From: Alphaproteobacteria bacterium
Lineage (GTDB): Bacteria; Pseudomonadota; Alphaproteobacteria; UBA8366; GCA-2717185
Assembly (NCBI GenBank): GCA_012103325.1
Contig: WLWY01000001.1
Coordinates: 930,001-994,000 of the forward strand
Length of the DNA stretch: 64,000 nucleotides
Direction: 5' to 3'
Shown: positions 8,280-17,982 of the stretch, one piece after another
Layout of the letters: each line of letters starts with the position of its first letter
Position numbering within the stretch: the first letter of the stretch is position 1
Translations under genes and position numbers: made by a program
The notes under the pieces: generated by a model
The model's database searches: none
Seen by the model: only the letters and a program-made list of their open reading frames with translations
Told to the model about the DNA's origin: nothing

Positions 8280-9386
8280 TTACGCGACTTGCTTGTGGGG
8301 GAGGTCGTTGGACAGTAGGTCGAGCTGTTGGCGCTCGGCCGCCGCGCGCCATGCCGGGTTGTCGACAGCCAGTTCCGGGTTTCCTAGCAGTGGATATCCA
8401 CGGTCCCGCTCCCAGGCATCCAATTTGGCCGGACGCGTACTCATTACTTTCAGCAGAAGCCCGAGCGCCTGCAGTTTCGATCCGGTTCCGAGTCCCGGAT
8501 AGATCAGCGCCGGATCGCGAACGTAGCGCCGGACGGTCGACTCTAAATCTTCCGGTGCGGTACCGGTGACTTCTTCGACGTGGTCCGTCGGCGCGCCAAG
8601 CGCGAACGCTCCGTTCCGCAATTCCGCTGCGTAATGCCGAACGTGCGCGATATCGGACAACGGGAACCCTTGCGCCATCGCCGCCTTGACAAACATTTTT
8701 GTCGGCACATCCCGATACGCGACCTTGCGGTCCAGGACGGTAGCGAGGATTCCAGCAACGTCTTGCGGGGCGACGAGCTTGGGGCCGGTCGGCCGGTAGC
8801 TCTTGCCGATATGCGGCCTCGGGTCCGCCAACACACCGGTCACGACCCGCGCAATGTCTTCGTTCGCTGGCGGCGCGTTCAAACCCTCGCCGAATGGGGC
8901 CATAAACATGCCGAAATGTGCGATTGCGGGTAGGCCCAGCAGATAGGTGAAGGCGAACAAGCCCGGATTGATATGAACGACATCGACCGACGGCATCCAG
9001 CGATAAATCTGGTTGGCGATCCAATGCTCCCGCGACACGACGGAGGGATGGGACGCCGATGCATTCCACTGGCTCATCAAGGCGACGACTTCGAGCCTGG
9101 CTTCCTCCGCAGCGATGGCGAACAGCATCGTGTTGTGCAGTAGGTTGGGCGCGAACGGCGGACAATGATAGGCACGCTGGACGCCAATCATCGCTTCCCG
9201 GAGATCCCGGAAATCGAACAGGTCGCCAACGAAAATCTCCGCGCCGGCACCTTCCAATGCCGCTGCACCAGAACCTTTGCGCCGAACGAACGCCCGCACA
9301 GGGAAACCCTTCTCAAGCAATTGAAGGACGGTCGCGGCGCCCGTCCGGCCGCCGGCGCCGGTGACGAGGATTTTGGGTTTGGTCAT
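8280..9386 (-). CDS. NmrA-like NAD(P)-binding protein
   Basis: This 368-residue protein opens with a Rossmann NAD(P) motif (VTGAGGRTGAATVLQLL, glycines at about 9-14) and the NmrA-type continuation (VRAFVRRKGSGAAALEGAGAE, GDLFDFRDLREAM). It lacks the YxxxK dyad of classical short-chain dehydrogenases in a recognisable place, so it may be a redox sensor or an atypical reductase. The C-terminal 120 residues are an extension I do not recognise. The ATG at 9386 has GGAGAACC before it. The MarR operator copy at 9409-9424 lies just upstream. Confidence 0.8.
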   Translation of the reverse strand: MTKPKILVTGAGGRTGAATVLQLLEKGFPVRAFVRRKGSGAAALEGAGAEIFVGDLFDFRDLREAMIGVQRAYHCPPFAPNLLHNTMLFAIAAEEARLEVVALMSQWNASASHPSVVSREHWIANQIYRWMPSVDVVHINPGLFAFTYLLGLPAIAHFGMFMAPFGEGLNAPPANEDIARVVTGVLADPRPHIGKSYRPTGPKLVAPQDVAGILATVLDRKVAYRDVPTKMFVKAAMAQGFPLSDIAHVRHYAAELRNGAFALGAPTDHVEEVTGTAPEDLESTVRRYVRDPALIYPGLGTGSKLQALGLLLKVMSTRPAKLDAWERDRGYPLLGNPELAVDNPAWRAAAERQQLDLLSNDLPHKQVA

Positions 9387-9408
9387 GATGGTTCTCCGTA
9401 TTTAATTA

Positions 9409-9424
9409 ATCTGTATATGCAGAT
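9409..9424. promoter_or_regulatory. MarR-type operator, copy 1
   Basis: ATCTGTATATGCAGAT, a near-perfect palindrome 23 bp upstream of the NmrA-like start. Its reverse complement differs by one base from the second copy upstream of marR (9919-9934), so one regulator probably binds both. Confidence 0.65.
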
Positions 9425-9438
9425 AAATTGCCAAAATT

Positions 9439-9885
9439 TTAGGGCTGCCGATCGCAGGCTGATTCGATGGTGCGCAGGTTCGAACGCATATCAGCCCATT
9501 GCCCTGCCTCCAGGGTTGCGAGAATTTCGTCCTGTGCCGCGCGCCAGAAGGGGAGCGATTTCGCGAACAGTTTCCGGCCCGCCCCGGTCAACCGGACTTG
9601 GCGCACGCGGCCATCGTCAGCCGGAATATCCTCGACCAGGTCACGGCGCACCAGGACGGCAAGGTTGCGGTTGAGCGTGGTGGCGTCCGTCGCCAGCTCG
9701 TCGGACAGCGCGCCGATACTGATGTCGCCCAGGTGATCGAGCGCCCCAAGCAAGGTGAACTGCGTGTTACGCAAACCCACCGGGCGCAGCGCCTTGTCGA
9801 AATGCGCGGCCGCCTTGCGCGCCGCCCGGCGTAGCCGATAGCTGACACAATCCCCGGGCTCAAAGGCATCGAATGTTTGGGTCAT
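9439..9885 (-). CDS. MarR-family transcriptional regulator
   Basis: A 148-residue MarR protein: helices for dimerisation at both ends and a winged HTH in the middle (ISIGALSDELATDATTLNRNLAVLVRRDLVED, then the wing DDGRVRQVRLTGAG). I chose the ATG at 9885 (MTQTFDAFEPG) rather than an in-frame start 8 codons upstream. The gene is transcribed toward the NmrA-like gene. Near-identical palindromes lie in front of both genes, which points to autoregulation and control of the NmrA-like/DUF1330 pair. Confidence 0.88.
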   Translation of the reverse strand: MTQTFDAFEPGDCVSYRLRRAARKAAAHFDKALRPVGLRNTQFTLLGALDHLGDISIGALSDELATDATTLNRNLAVLVRRDLVEDIPADDGRVRQVRLTGAGRKLFAKSLPFWRAAQDEILATLEAGQWADMRSNLRTIESACDRQP

Positions 9886-9900
9886 CGAAATTGTCTCGTA

Positions 9901-9951
9901 TGGCCGCAAAACTATTTAATCTGCATACACAGATAAATAGTTTTGCGGCCA
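9901..9951. promoter_or_regulatory. MarR-type operator copy 2 inside a 51-bp palindrome
   Basis: The core ATCTGCATACACAGAT (9919-9934) matches copy 1. It is embedded in a much larger inverted repeat: the 5' arm starts TGGCCGCAAAACTATTTA and the 3' arm is its near-exact complement, giving arms of about 22 bp with one inserted base. It could form a cruciform or bind two dimers. Confidence 0.65.
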
Positions 9952-10026
9952 GATCAAGCGATTTCTTTAGCGGGAATTCCCAAAGCTCCCAAAGACACCA
10001 CCTACAGCGCGCTAGTGTCTCCGCCT

Positions 10027-11568
10027 TTAAGCGGGACTCGTTACGGCAGGGCCGACGGCGTATTCGATACCGAGCTCGCCGATCAGCGTCACCTGCTCGT
10101 CGGATTGCACATCCATGGCAACCAGGCGGACCTGCGCACCGCGCCAGACTTCCAGCAACTGAGAGACGAGTCTGAAACCATCAGCACTGCCGCACAGACG
10201 TTGCAGATAGGCTGCCGTAACTTCGATATACGCGCCGTCGAGCGTGGAGTCCGTCACTGCGGCGGTAAATCGCGTCAGCCAGACAGGATGCCCGCGTTCC
10301 AGCAAACCCAACAGGCCGCGAAAGTTCGGTGTCGACTGCTTCGTGAGATCCAGCGCCAAGGTGCGAAACCCAATCGCCGCTGACTCCACGTCAAACTCGG
10401 ACAGTAAGGTCGCAACATTGGATGCAAATTCAGGCTCGCCCAGCGACGAGGCATTGACGTCGATGACGATGGGATCGATCGGCGCACCGGCGGCGCGCGC
10501 GACGCTGATTTGCCGGACCGCCTCGCGCGCCATTGCCGTGTCGTGGTGCAAGGTCAGGCCGGGGAAGTCGCCCATGATCAGTTTACGGCTCGCCTGTACT
10601 GCAACGCCCTCGATCAGTAATCGACCATGAACCAGATGGAGCGCCGCCTCGCCTGTCGTGATCGCAACAACCGGATAGCGCCGCAGTTCCAGGTCGCCGG
10701 CGTCGAGCGCCGTGACGATCCGCTCTTTGCTGATCTCGATATCCTCGATGACGCCACTCAGACTCAAAGGACCATCGCCGCCGATCAACGAGTCTTCGTC
10801 ATCATCATCGTCTTCCAGAAACGACCGGCGGATGTGCGACAAGGCGCCCTGCATCTGCGCGCTATCGGCTGTCCCCTTATCCAAGATCACCGTTTGCGCC
10901 CGGGCGCCAAGCTCTTCCAATTCGACACCGTGTTCCTGGGTTACCCTACCGACATCGACGACGATCTCATCGACTTCCGTATCGGCATCGCAGACGATCG
11001 TATAGCTGTTGTCGTCAAGTCGGCCCACCTGGCCGTTCAACGACCGGTCGTTCAATGTCGACTCGATTGCCGCGCGTACATCTTCGACACCATCGGCACC
11101 CAGCCTTTCGGAAAGACCTGGATCGTTTAACGCCTCGAAGCTCAGCATCATGAGCTCGATGGGTTTGTCGTCGGGCGCCTGGTCGATCAGATAGCTTACC
11201 GAATCGAAGAAATCGACCCAGATGACCGTAGGCTCCCGCACCGGTTCCCCCTGCCCGGGAAGTGCGGTATCCGAGCCGACAAAATGGAACCACCAGAGCG
11301 CTACGCCCTCCGGCTTGACCGTCATGTGGAACAGCCGGGTTTCCCCGGACGATGTCATAACGGCAATATCGCTGATGCGGCCTTCGGTATTGCTCGACAC
11401 GCTGTCGAGAATCTTGCTGATAAGGTTGTAGCCGTCTTCAGGGATCAGGTCGTAGATGGCGCCGTTTTTGATATCTTCCGGCAGCTGCGTGCGGACGACG
11501 GCAATCTCCCCCTCGACCCGGAATACCTTACCGGTTTTGTCGATGAGTATTGAGAACTCATAGCCCAT
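10027..11568 (-). CDS. degenerate GGDEF/EAL-like signalling protein
   Basis: A 513-residue cytoplasmic protein. The first 115 residues look PAS-like (MGYEFSILIDKTGKVFRVEG). The middle has the spacing of a GGDEF-type domain without its motif. The last 230 residues resemble an EAL fold: IVIDVNASSLGEPEFASNV matches the VNLSA strand, and GIEYAVGPAVTSP matches the final GxxxxQGYLFGxP element, but the E-A-L and metal-binding residues are absent. I infer a catalytically dead, possibly ligand-binding or scaffolding relative. A run of acidic residues (EDDDDDED, about 275-282) links the two halves. Confidence 0.55.
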   Translation of the reverse strand: MGYEFSILIDKTGKVFRVEGEIAVVRTQLPEDIKNGAIYDLIPEDGYNLISKILDSVSSNTEGRISDIAVMTSSGETRLFHMTVKPEGVALWWFHFVGSDTALPGQGEPVREPTVIWVDFFDSVSYLIDQAPDDKPIELMMLSFEALNDPGLSERLGADGVEDVRAAIESTLNDRSLNGQVGRLDDNSYTIVCDADTEVDEIVVDVGRVTQEHGVELEELGARAQTVILDKGTADSAQMQGALSHIRRSFLEDDDDDEDSLIGGDGPLSLSGVIEDIEISKERIVTALDAGDLELRRYPVVAITTGEAALHLVHGRLLIEGVAVQASRKLIMGDFPGLTLHHDTAMAREAVRQISVARAAGAPIDPIVIDVNASSLGEPEFASNVATLLSEFDVESAAIGFRTLALDLTKQSTPNFRGLLGLLERGHPVWLTRFTAAVTDSTLDGAYIEVTAAYLQRLCGSADGFRLVSQLLEVWRGAQVRLVAMDVQSDEQVTLIGELGIEYAVGPAVTSPA

Positions 11569-11643
11569 CTACCCACGCCTCGACCGAACGCCCACCCCAA
11601 GATGAGTATGCACGGTCGCGCAGGTTTTTGCCAATAGAAGCAA

Positions 11644-12606
11644 TTACATAAACAGATTCTCTTCCTTCATGTCCTTATAGAGGTCCGCCACGAATTCGCC
11701 GTACCCATTGTATAGTAGTGTTGGTACGCGATCGTTCGTGCCGAGGACGCGCTCCGTCGCCTGACTCCATCGGGGATGGTCTACCTTGGGATTCACATTC
11801 GCCCAAAACCCGTATTCCTGTGCCTGGATCCGCTCCCAGAAGCTGATCGGGCGGCCTTCGGTAAAGCGGAAACGGACGATCGATTTGATGGACTTGAAGC
11901 CATATTTCCACGGCACCGCAAGCCGCATCGGGGCACCGTTCTGCTTCGGCATCGGTTTGCCATATAACCCGGTCGCCAGAAACGCCAACTCGTTGGTCGC
12001 CTCGGCCAAGGTAAGCCCTTCGGTGTAGGGCCAGGGATACCAAGTCTGATTGAGACCGGGCATTGTTTCCTTGTCCGCCTGCGTTTCCATCAGAACATAT
12101 TTCGCCGACCCCAAGGGCCGCGCAAAATCGACCAGGGCCTTGAACGCAAACCCGCTCCACGGCACCGCCATCGACCACGCTTCCACGCAACGGTGCCGAT
12201 ACACACGTTCCTCCAGCGGCATCTGGCGGATCAAATCGTCGAAACCGATCGTCATTTCCTTCTCGACGAGCCCGTCGATCCGCACCTCCCAGGGCCGAAG
12301 CTTCATGGCCTGCGACGCTTCGGCGATTCCTTTGTGGCTACCGAATTCGTAAAAGTTATTGTATGTCGTTGCGTGCTTCTTTTCCGTTTCGGGCCGGTCG
12401 AGCCGGTAGCGCAGGTTGCGCGTCGCCGGGTACAAATCTGCCGTCGGATCGGTTGCCGCTGCCGCAAGCGCCGGTACACCGCCACCGGCCATAATCAGCG
12501 GCCCGATGCCAAGCGCCTTCAACAGGGTCCGTCTGTTGCGGTAGACGGACTCGTCGGTTGCAGCGGACTCGGGCAGCGCCCACGGCTTTCTGCGGATCAC
12601 GGGCAT
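11644..12606 (-). CDS. msrP: protein-methionine-sulfoxide reductase catalytic subunit MsrP
   Basis: A 320-residue molybdoenzyme that repairs oxidised methionines in periplasmic proteins. It has a Tat signal (NRRTLLKALGIG, arginines 25-26) and the molybdenum-ligand cysteine C140 in YRHRCVEAWSMAVPW. Family hallmarks such as TWYPWPYTEGLT and KYGFKSIKSI are present. The usual partner, haem-bearing membrane protein MsrQ, is not adjacent: the neighbours are a degenerate EAL gene and a hydratase. It depends on molybdopterin, whose late synthesis genes lie at 40.7-43.2 kb. Confidence 0.93.
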   Translation of the reverse strand: MPVIRRKPWALPESAATDESVYRNRRTLLKALGIGPLIMAGGGVPALAAAATDPTADLYPATRNLRYRLDRPETEKKHATTYNNFYEFGSHKGIAEASQAMKLRPWEVRIDGLVEKEMTIGFDDLIRQMPLEERVYRHRCVEAWSMAVPWSGFAFKALVDFARPLGSAKYVLMETQADKETMPGLNQTWYPWPYTEGLTLAEATNELAFLATGLYGKPMPKQNGAPMRLAVPWKYGFKSIKSIVRFRFTEGRPISFWERIQAQEYGFWANVNPKVDHPRWSQATERVLGTNDRVPTLLYNGYGEFVADLYKDMKEENLFM

Positions 12607-12691
12607 CGCGGTTCCTTTCGATGTATTACAAGCGTGACACAGTCATAGAGATGCCGCAGCGCGACACGAAATCAACTTGCGTTGATCCGTG

Positions 12692-13471
12692 CTACGCCGT
12701 GAAAGAGACTTCTACCTGGCCGAGAGATCCAAAATCGGCGATGGCGGCGCTGCCGGCGGGAACCGGATAAATCCCCATCGTGCTGCCGGTCGTCACCCAC
12801 TCGCCCGCCTTCAGGCTCTTGCCTCGGGCAGACAGGAAGTTTGCGACCCACACAAGGGAGTTCCGTGGGTCGCCGAGAACCTCGCTGCCGACGCCGGTCA
12901 CAGCTTCTTCGCCGTCGACCGTCAGCCGAACCGTGTGCGCCGCGAGATCGAGATCGCGCCAATCCGCCTTGCCATGACCATAGACCAATGCAGCATTCGC
13001 GCAGTGATCGGCGATGATCGCAACGGCGCCATGCGCCATCCCTTCCTTGACCCGTGAATCCACTACCTCGATCGCAGGATGCAAGGACGCAACCGCTGCA
13101 AACACCTCGTCGGCCGAATACGGGTCTTGCCGCGACGGCAGGTTGCCGCCCATGCGAAACGCGAACTCGCATTCCAGGCCGCGCATGGATTCATCCGGCA
13201 TGTTCAGAAGTTTCGGTGCCGCCATGATGTAGGGCTGGAACAACGGACCGCAAGCCGGCGAATCCGTCCCCATCTTCTGCATGATCGCATCGTTGGTCAG
13301 CGCCGCCTTCCAACCGCCAATGGGAACACCCATCTGCGCCGCGATGCTGTCGAGAACGGCATACGCTTCGCCGATGTCGGCGGGAAAGGTTCCGCCGGGA
13401 AACGTATCGAGGACGGTATAGCCGAGCCGTGCCTCAATAAGCGCGGCAGCAGCAACTTCAGGGTCGATCAT
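12692..13471 (-). CDS. 2-keto-4-pentenoate hydratase/fumarylacetoacetase-family protein
   Basis: A 259-residue protein with the MhpD-like pattern: GWKAALTNDAIMQKMG near the start, the metal-binding strand with ECEFAFRMG, HPAIEVVDSR, and WVANFLSARGKSLKAGEWVTTGS near the end. Such enzymes hydrate 2-oxo-4-enoates or decarboxylate oxalocrotonates in aromatic meta-cleavage. No other pathway gene is beside it. It overlaps the EF-G paralogue stop/start by 4 bp (13468-13471), so translation is coupled to that gene. Confidence 0.85.
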   Translation of the reverse strand: MIDPEVAAAALIEARLGYTVLDTFPGGTFPADIGEAYAVLDSIAAQMGVPIGGWKAALTNDAIMQKMGTDSPACGPLFQPYIMAAPKLLNMPDESMRGLECEFAFRMGGNLPSRQDPYSADEVFAAVASLHPAIEVVDSRVKEGMAHGAVAIIADHCANAALVYGHGKADWRDLDLAAHTVRLTVDGEEAVTGVGSEVLGDPRNSLVWVANFLSARGKSLKAGEWVTTGSTMGIYPVPAGSAAIADFGSLGQVEVSFTA

Positions 13472-15492
13472 CCGGCTTCCTTGCGTGCTTCGATGACCAT
13501 ATCCGCCTCCCGGCCCGACAGCTCATTAAGGTGATCGAAGGTCCACTCGAAGGTGCCGACGCCCTGCGACAGCGACCGCAGTTCAATAATCAGATCGTGC
13601 AGCTCGGATTGCGGCATGTAGGCACCCACCTCGTCCCAGCCGTCCCAGCCGTCCTTCGGATTAAATCCGAGGATCTGGCCGCGCCGCTTGGTGATCACGC
13701 CTTGCGCGTTGGCCGTGAACTCGCTCGGCACGGACAAAGTGACCTTGCAGACAGGTTCCAGCAAAACCGGCGCACATTGCGGCAGCCCGTCCTTCATAGC
13801 CAGAATGCCCGCACGCCGAAACGCCATATCGGAGCTGTCGACCGCGTGATGCTGTCCGTCATAAAGATTGACAGCCAGGTCGACGACCGGAAACCCGAGC
13901 GGCCCCTCGGTGAGATATTCCTTCACACCCGCTTCGACCGCGGGAATGTAGTTGCGCGGAACGGAGCCGCCGTGAATCGACTCGGCGAACTGGAAGCCGG
14001 TACCGCGCGGCAGCGGTTTGATTTCGATATGAACGTCGCCAAACTCGCCATGACCACCGCTTTGTTTCTTGTGGCGGGCATGCTGTTTGACCGGCTTGCG
14101 GATCGTTTCCTTGTAGGGGACCTCGGGCCGCTCGGCCAATACCGCAACGTTATACCGCTCTCGAAGTTTATCCGCCGCAACTTGGAGATGAATATCGCCT
14201 TGCCCCCAAATCAGCAACTGACGTGTGTCGTCGTCGTGCTGGAATTTGAGGGACTCATCCTCGTCAACCAGTTTGGAAATCGCCGAGGAAAGCTTGACTT
14301 CATCTTCGCGCTTTTCAGACCGAATCGCCGCCGAATATAGCGGCTTCATCGTTTCCGGCCATGGCATGGCCTTTGCCGTCACGCCATTCGGCGTCAGCAC
14401 ATCGCCCGTCTTGATCTCGTCCATCCGGCCCAACGCCACCACATCACCGGCGATCGCATTGTCCATTTTTTGCTGATCGTACCCCATAAGCCGATAGAGG
14501 CCACTGACACGATGGTCGCCAAAACTCATGCCATCCTTGACCGTACCGCGCCAAATACGCGCGACGGACAGCTTGCCCGAACGCGGGATGTGATAGGTTT
14601 TGAACACCTCGACGAGCGGATCGCCCTTCGGTCCGGCGAGCCGTTCCAACGTCGCCGATGGTTCGGGCGTCTCATGACGCAGCGCCTTCATCAAACGCAG
14701 AACACCAGCACTCTGCTCAGCGGCGCCGATGAACACCGGGACGACCGTATTGTCCTGCAAATCCTTGGTTAAATAGCCGTAGATATCCTCCTTCGGCGGC
14801 ACCGCATCCTCGAGCAGCATTTCGAGCAGCGGATCGTCATAATTGGACAGTTCTTCCAACATCTCCTGACGCGCCGAGTCATTGGTATCCTGCATATCTT
14901 CTGGAATTTCGATCAGCGAAGAGTGCTCGCCTGGCTTGTAGGCGTAGGCCCGCTCGGAGACCAGGTCGACATAGCCTTCAATCGAGTCGTCTTTGCGGAC
15001 CGGGATATGGCGAAGCACCAGAGACTGGCTCGAAATCGTTTGCAGCGCCTCCATAACATCCGCTACCGGCACATGCGGATGGTCGACCTTGTTGATGAAG
15101 ATCATGTGCGGAATATTGTGCTCTTTTAGGAAGTGTAGCGTCGGACCAACAACGAGCGCCTTCTGAGGTTCCGGATCGACGACGACGATGGCGACATCGG
15201 CTACCATCAAGGCATCGCGCGCATCCTGGAGAAACTCAATCGATCCCGGACAATCAAGAAAATGCCAAGGCTCGCCAAGAAACTCGCCTGACGCGACGGA
15301 AAGTTCGGTGCTCATATTGCGCTTGCGCGCCTCCGGCGACGCATCGCCAACCGTATTGCCCTCTTTCGCGGTGCCACGGCGGTGGATGGCGCCGCACGTG
15401 CTCAGCAACGCTTCGAGCAACGTGGTCTTGCCACTCAGATAAGGTCCGACGAGGGCGACACAGCGGGGGGCGGAAACCGACTTTGCAGGCAT
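13468..15492 (-). CDS. elongation factor G-like GTPase (EF-G paralogue)
   Basis: A 674-residue five-domain translation GTPase. G1 is GPYLSGKTT (16-24), G4 NKVD (134-137). G3 reads DCPGS (80-84) where canonical EF-G has DTPGH, so the catalytic histidine is replaced by serine. Domain IV has GGSVPRNYIPAVEAGVKE and domain V VPSEFTANAQGVITKRRGQI. This matches the EF-G-like family seen in alphaproteobacteria, not the essential FusA, which normally sits with rpsL/rpsG/tuf. A role in translocation, recycling or stress is possible but not shown. Confidence 0.9.
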   Translation of the reverse strand: MPAKSVSAPRCVALVGPYLSGKTTLLEALLSTCGAIHRRGTAKEGNTVGDASPEARKRNMSTELSVASGEFLGEPWHFLDCPGSIEFLQDARDALMVADVAIVVVDPEPQKALVVGPTLHFLKEHNIPHMIFINKVDHPHVPVADVMEALQTISSQSLVLRHIPVRKDDSIEGYVDLVSERAYAYKPGEHSSLIEIPEDMQDTNDSARQEMLEELSNYDDPLLEMLLEDAVPPKEDIYGYLTKDLQDNTVVPVFIGAAEQSAGVLRLMKALRHETPEPSATLERLAGPKGDPLVEVFKTYHIPRSGKLSVARIWRGTVKDGMSFGDHRVSGLYRLMGYDQQKMDNAIAGDVVALGRMDEIKTGDVLTPNGVTAKAMPWPETMKPLYSAAIRSEKREDEVKLSSAISKLVDEDESLKFQHDDDTRQLLIWGQGDIHLQVAADKLRERYNVAVLAERPEVPYKETIRKPVKQHARHKKQSGGHGEFGDVHIEIKPLPRGTGFQFAESIHGGSVPRNYIPAVEAGVKEYLTEGPLGFPVVDLAVNLYDGQHHAVDSSDMAFRRAGILAMKDGLPQCAPVLLEPVCKVTLSVPSEFTANAQGVITKRRGQILGFNPKDGWDGWDEVGAYMPQSELHDLIIELRSLSQGVGTFEWTFDHLNELSGREADMVIEARKEAG

Positions 15493-15620
15493 AGTGGACT
15501 CCTTATACGAATTATCGTAATCCGGCGCCCCGACACCGCGCGGCGCCGCTCCCTGTAATTACCAATATGAATTTTTGAGAGCTATGCGCCGCGACGCAAG
15601 CAAAATCGACGGATCGACCT

Positions 15621-16538
15621 TCAAGTGCCGGTTATATGCGGCTTTAGCGCACCGTAGGCGAATGCCTGAGTCGGTGTCGGAACCCCCGCCGCCTCGCCCA
15701 AACGGACAACCGCACCGCCAAGGCGTTCCAGTTCCAGCGGCTTTCCGGAACTCAAATCATGCAACATCGAGGCGACCATTTCCGCCGGCAGCCCGTCCAG
15801 TTTCGCAACCGTTTGTTGTATCGCGTCTGCCGGCAGGGCCACGTCTTGAGCGCGGCCAACCGCAACCGCTTCCGCAACGCACGCTTCGAGCATCGCGCGC
15901 GTCTCCGGCGTCTCGCGCAACAGGCCAGCCGGTAGCCGCGTCAATGCCGTCATATTGCTGAACGCCGAAAGCAACACGAATTTCATCCAGATATCGACGT
16001 CGACATCGTCCGAAAGCGTCGCATTGATGCCAGCGGCATTGCAAGCGGCTTCGAGTGCCAGCCCGCGCTTGGAACGGGACCCGTCCTGCTCCCCGAAGGT
16101 CATGTAGTTGAACAATCCGGTCTGCGTGATAACGCCCGGTTCCGTGATGACCGTGGCGACGCCGACAGTGCCGCCCATGACGCGGTCACGCCCGAAGACC
16201 CCGGACAGTATATCGACGGCCTCGACACCGTTCTGCAGCGAAACAACGGCCGTATCGGGACCAACGATCGGCCGGCAGGCCTCCGCCACCGCTTCGGTGT
16301 CGAACAGTTTGACCGCGAACAGCAGAAAATCGGGCGGATACACAGTAACTACATTGTCTGTCGCCTGGGCCGGGTGAATCCGAATTTCGCCTTCGGCGTT
16401 TCGGATACACAGCCCCTTCGTTCGAATCGCGTCGAGATGGGCGCCGCGCGCAATAAAGGTGACGTCGACACCCGACTTGGCCAACAGCCCGCCGAAAAAT
16501 CCACCGACACCGCCGGCACCGAACGCAACGATCCGCAT
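15621..16538 (-). CDS. panE: 2-dehydropantoate 2-reductase
   Basis: A 305-residue two-domain ketopantoate reductase of pantothenate/CoA synthesis. The NADPH fold starts MRIVAFGAGGVGGFFGG (glycines 7-17). The C-terminal domain has the substrate-lysine region WMKFVLLSAFSNMTALTR and the ending LERLGGAVVRLGEAAGVPTPTQAFAYGALKP. Many bacteria carry several PanE-like proteins with other 2-oxo acid substrates, so the exact substrate is not certain. It ends the run aatA-panE on the minus strand, 10 bp after the aminotransferase stop. Confidence 0.87.
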   Translation of the reverse strand: MRIVAFGAGGVGGFFGGLLAKSGVDVTFIARGAHLDAIRTKGLCIRNAEGEIRIHPAQATDNVVTVYPPDFLLFAVKLFDTEAVAEACRPIVGPDTAVVSLQNGVEAVDILSGVFGRDRVMGGTVGVATVITEPGVITQTGLFNYMTFGEQDGSRSKRGLALEAACNAAGINATLSDDVDVDIWMKFVLLSAFSNMTALTRLPAGLLRETPETRAMLEACVAEAVAVGRAQDVALPADAIQQTVAKLDGLPAEMVASMLHDLSSGKPLELERLGGAVVRLGEAAGVPTPTQAFAYGALKPHITGT

Positions 16539-16548
16539 CGGTTTTGCC

Positions 16549-17835
<1,287 letters not shown>

Positions 17836-17982
17836 TCAACGGTCACAAACCATTCTTTCCAAGCCGGCAAGCAGGAGATAACGACATATCCTGCCCTTTC
17901 CTGAAACGGCCGCCAACCCTGATTTCTTAACGTTTGTGCGCTATGAATCACAGCTGTGATGGTGGCAATACTGGAGACGTTC

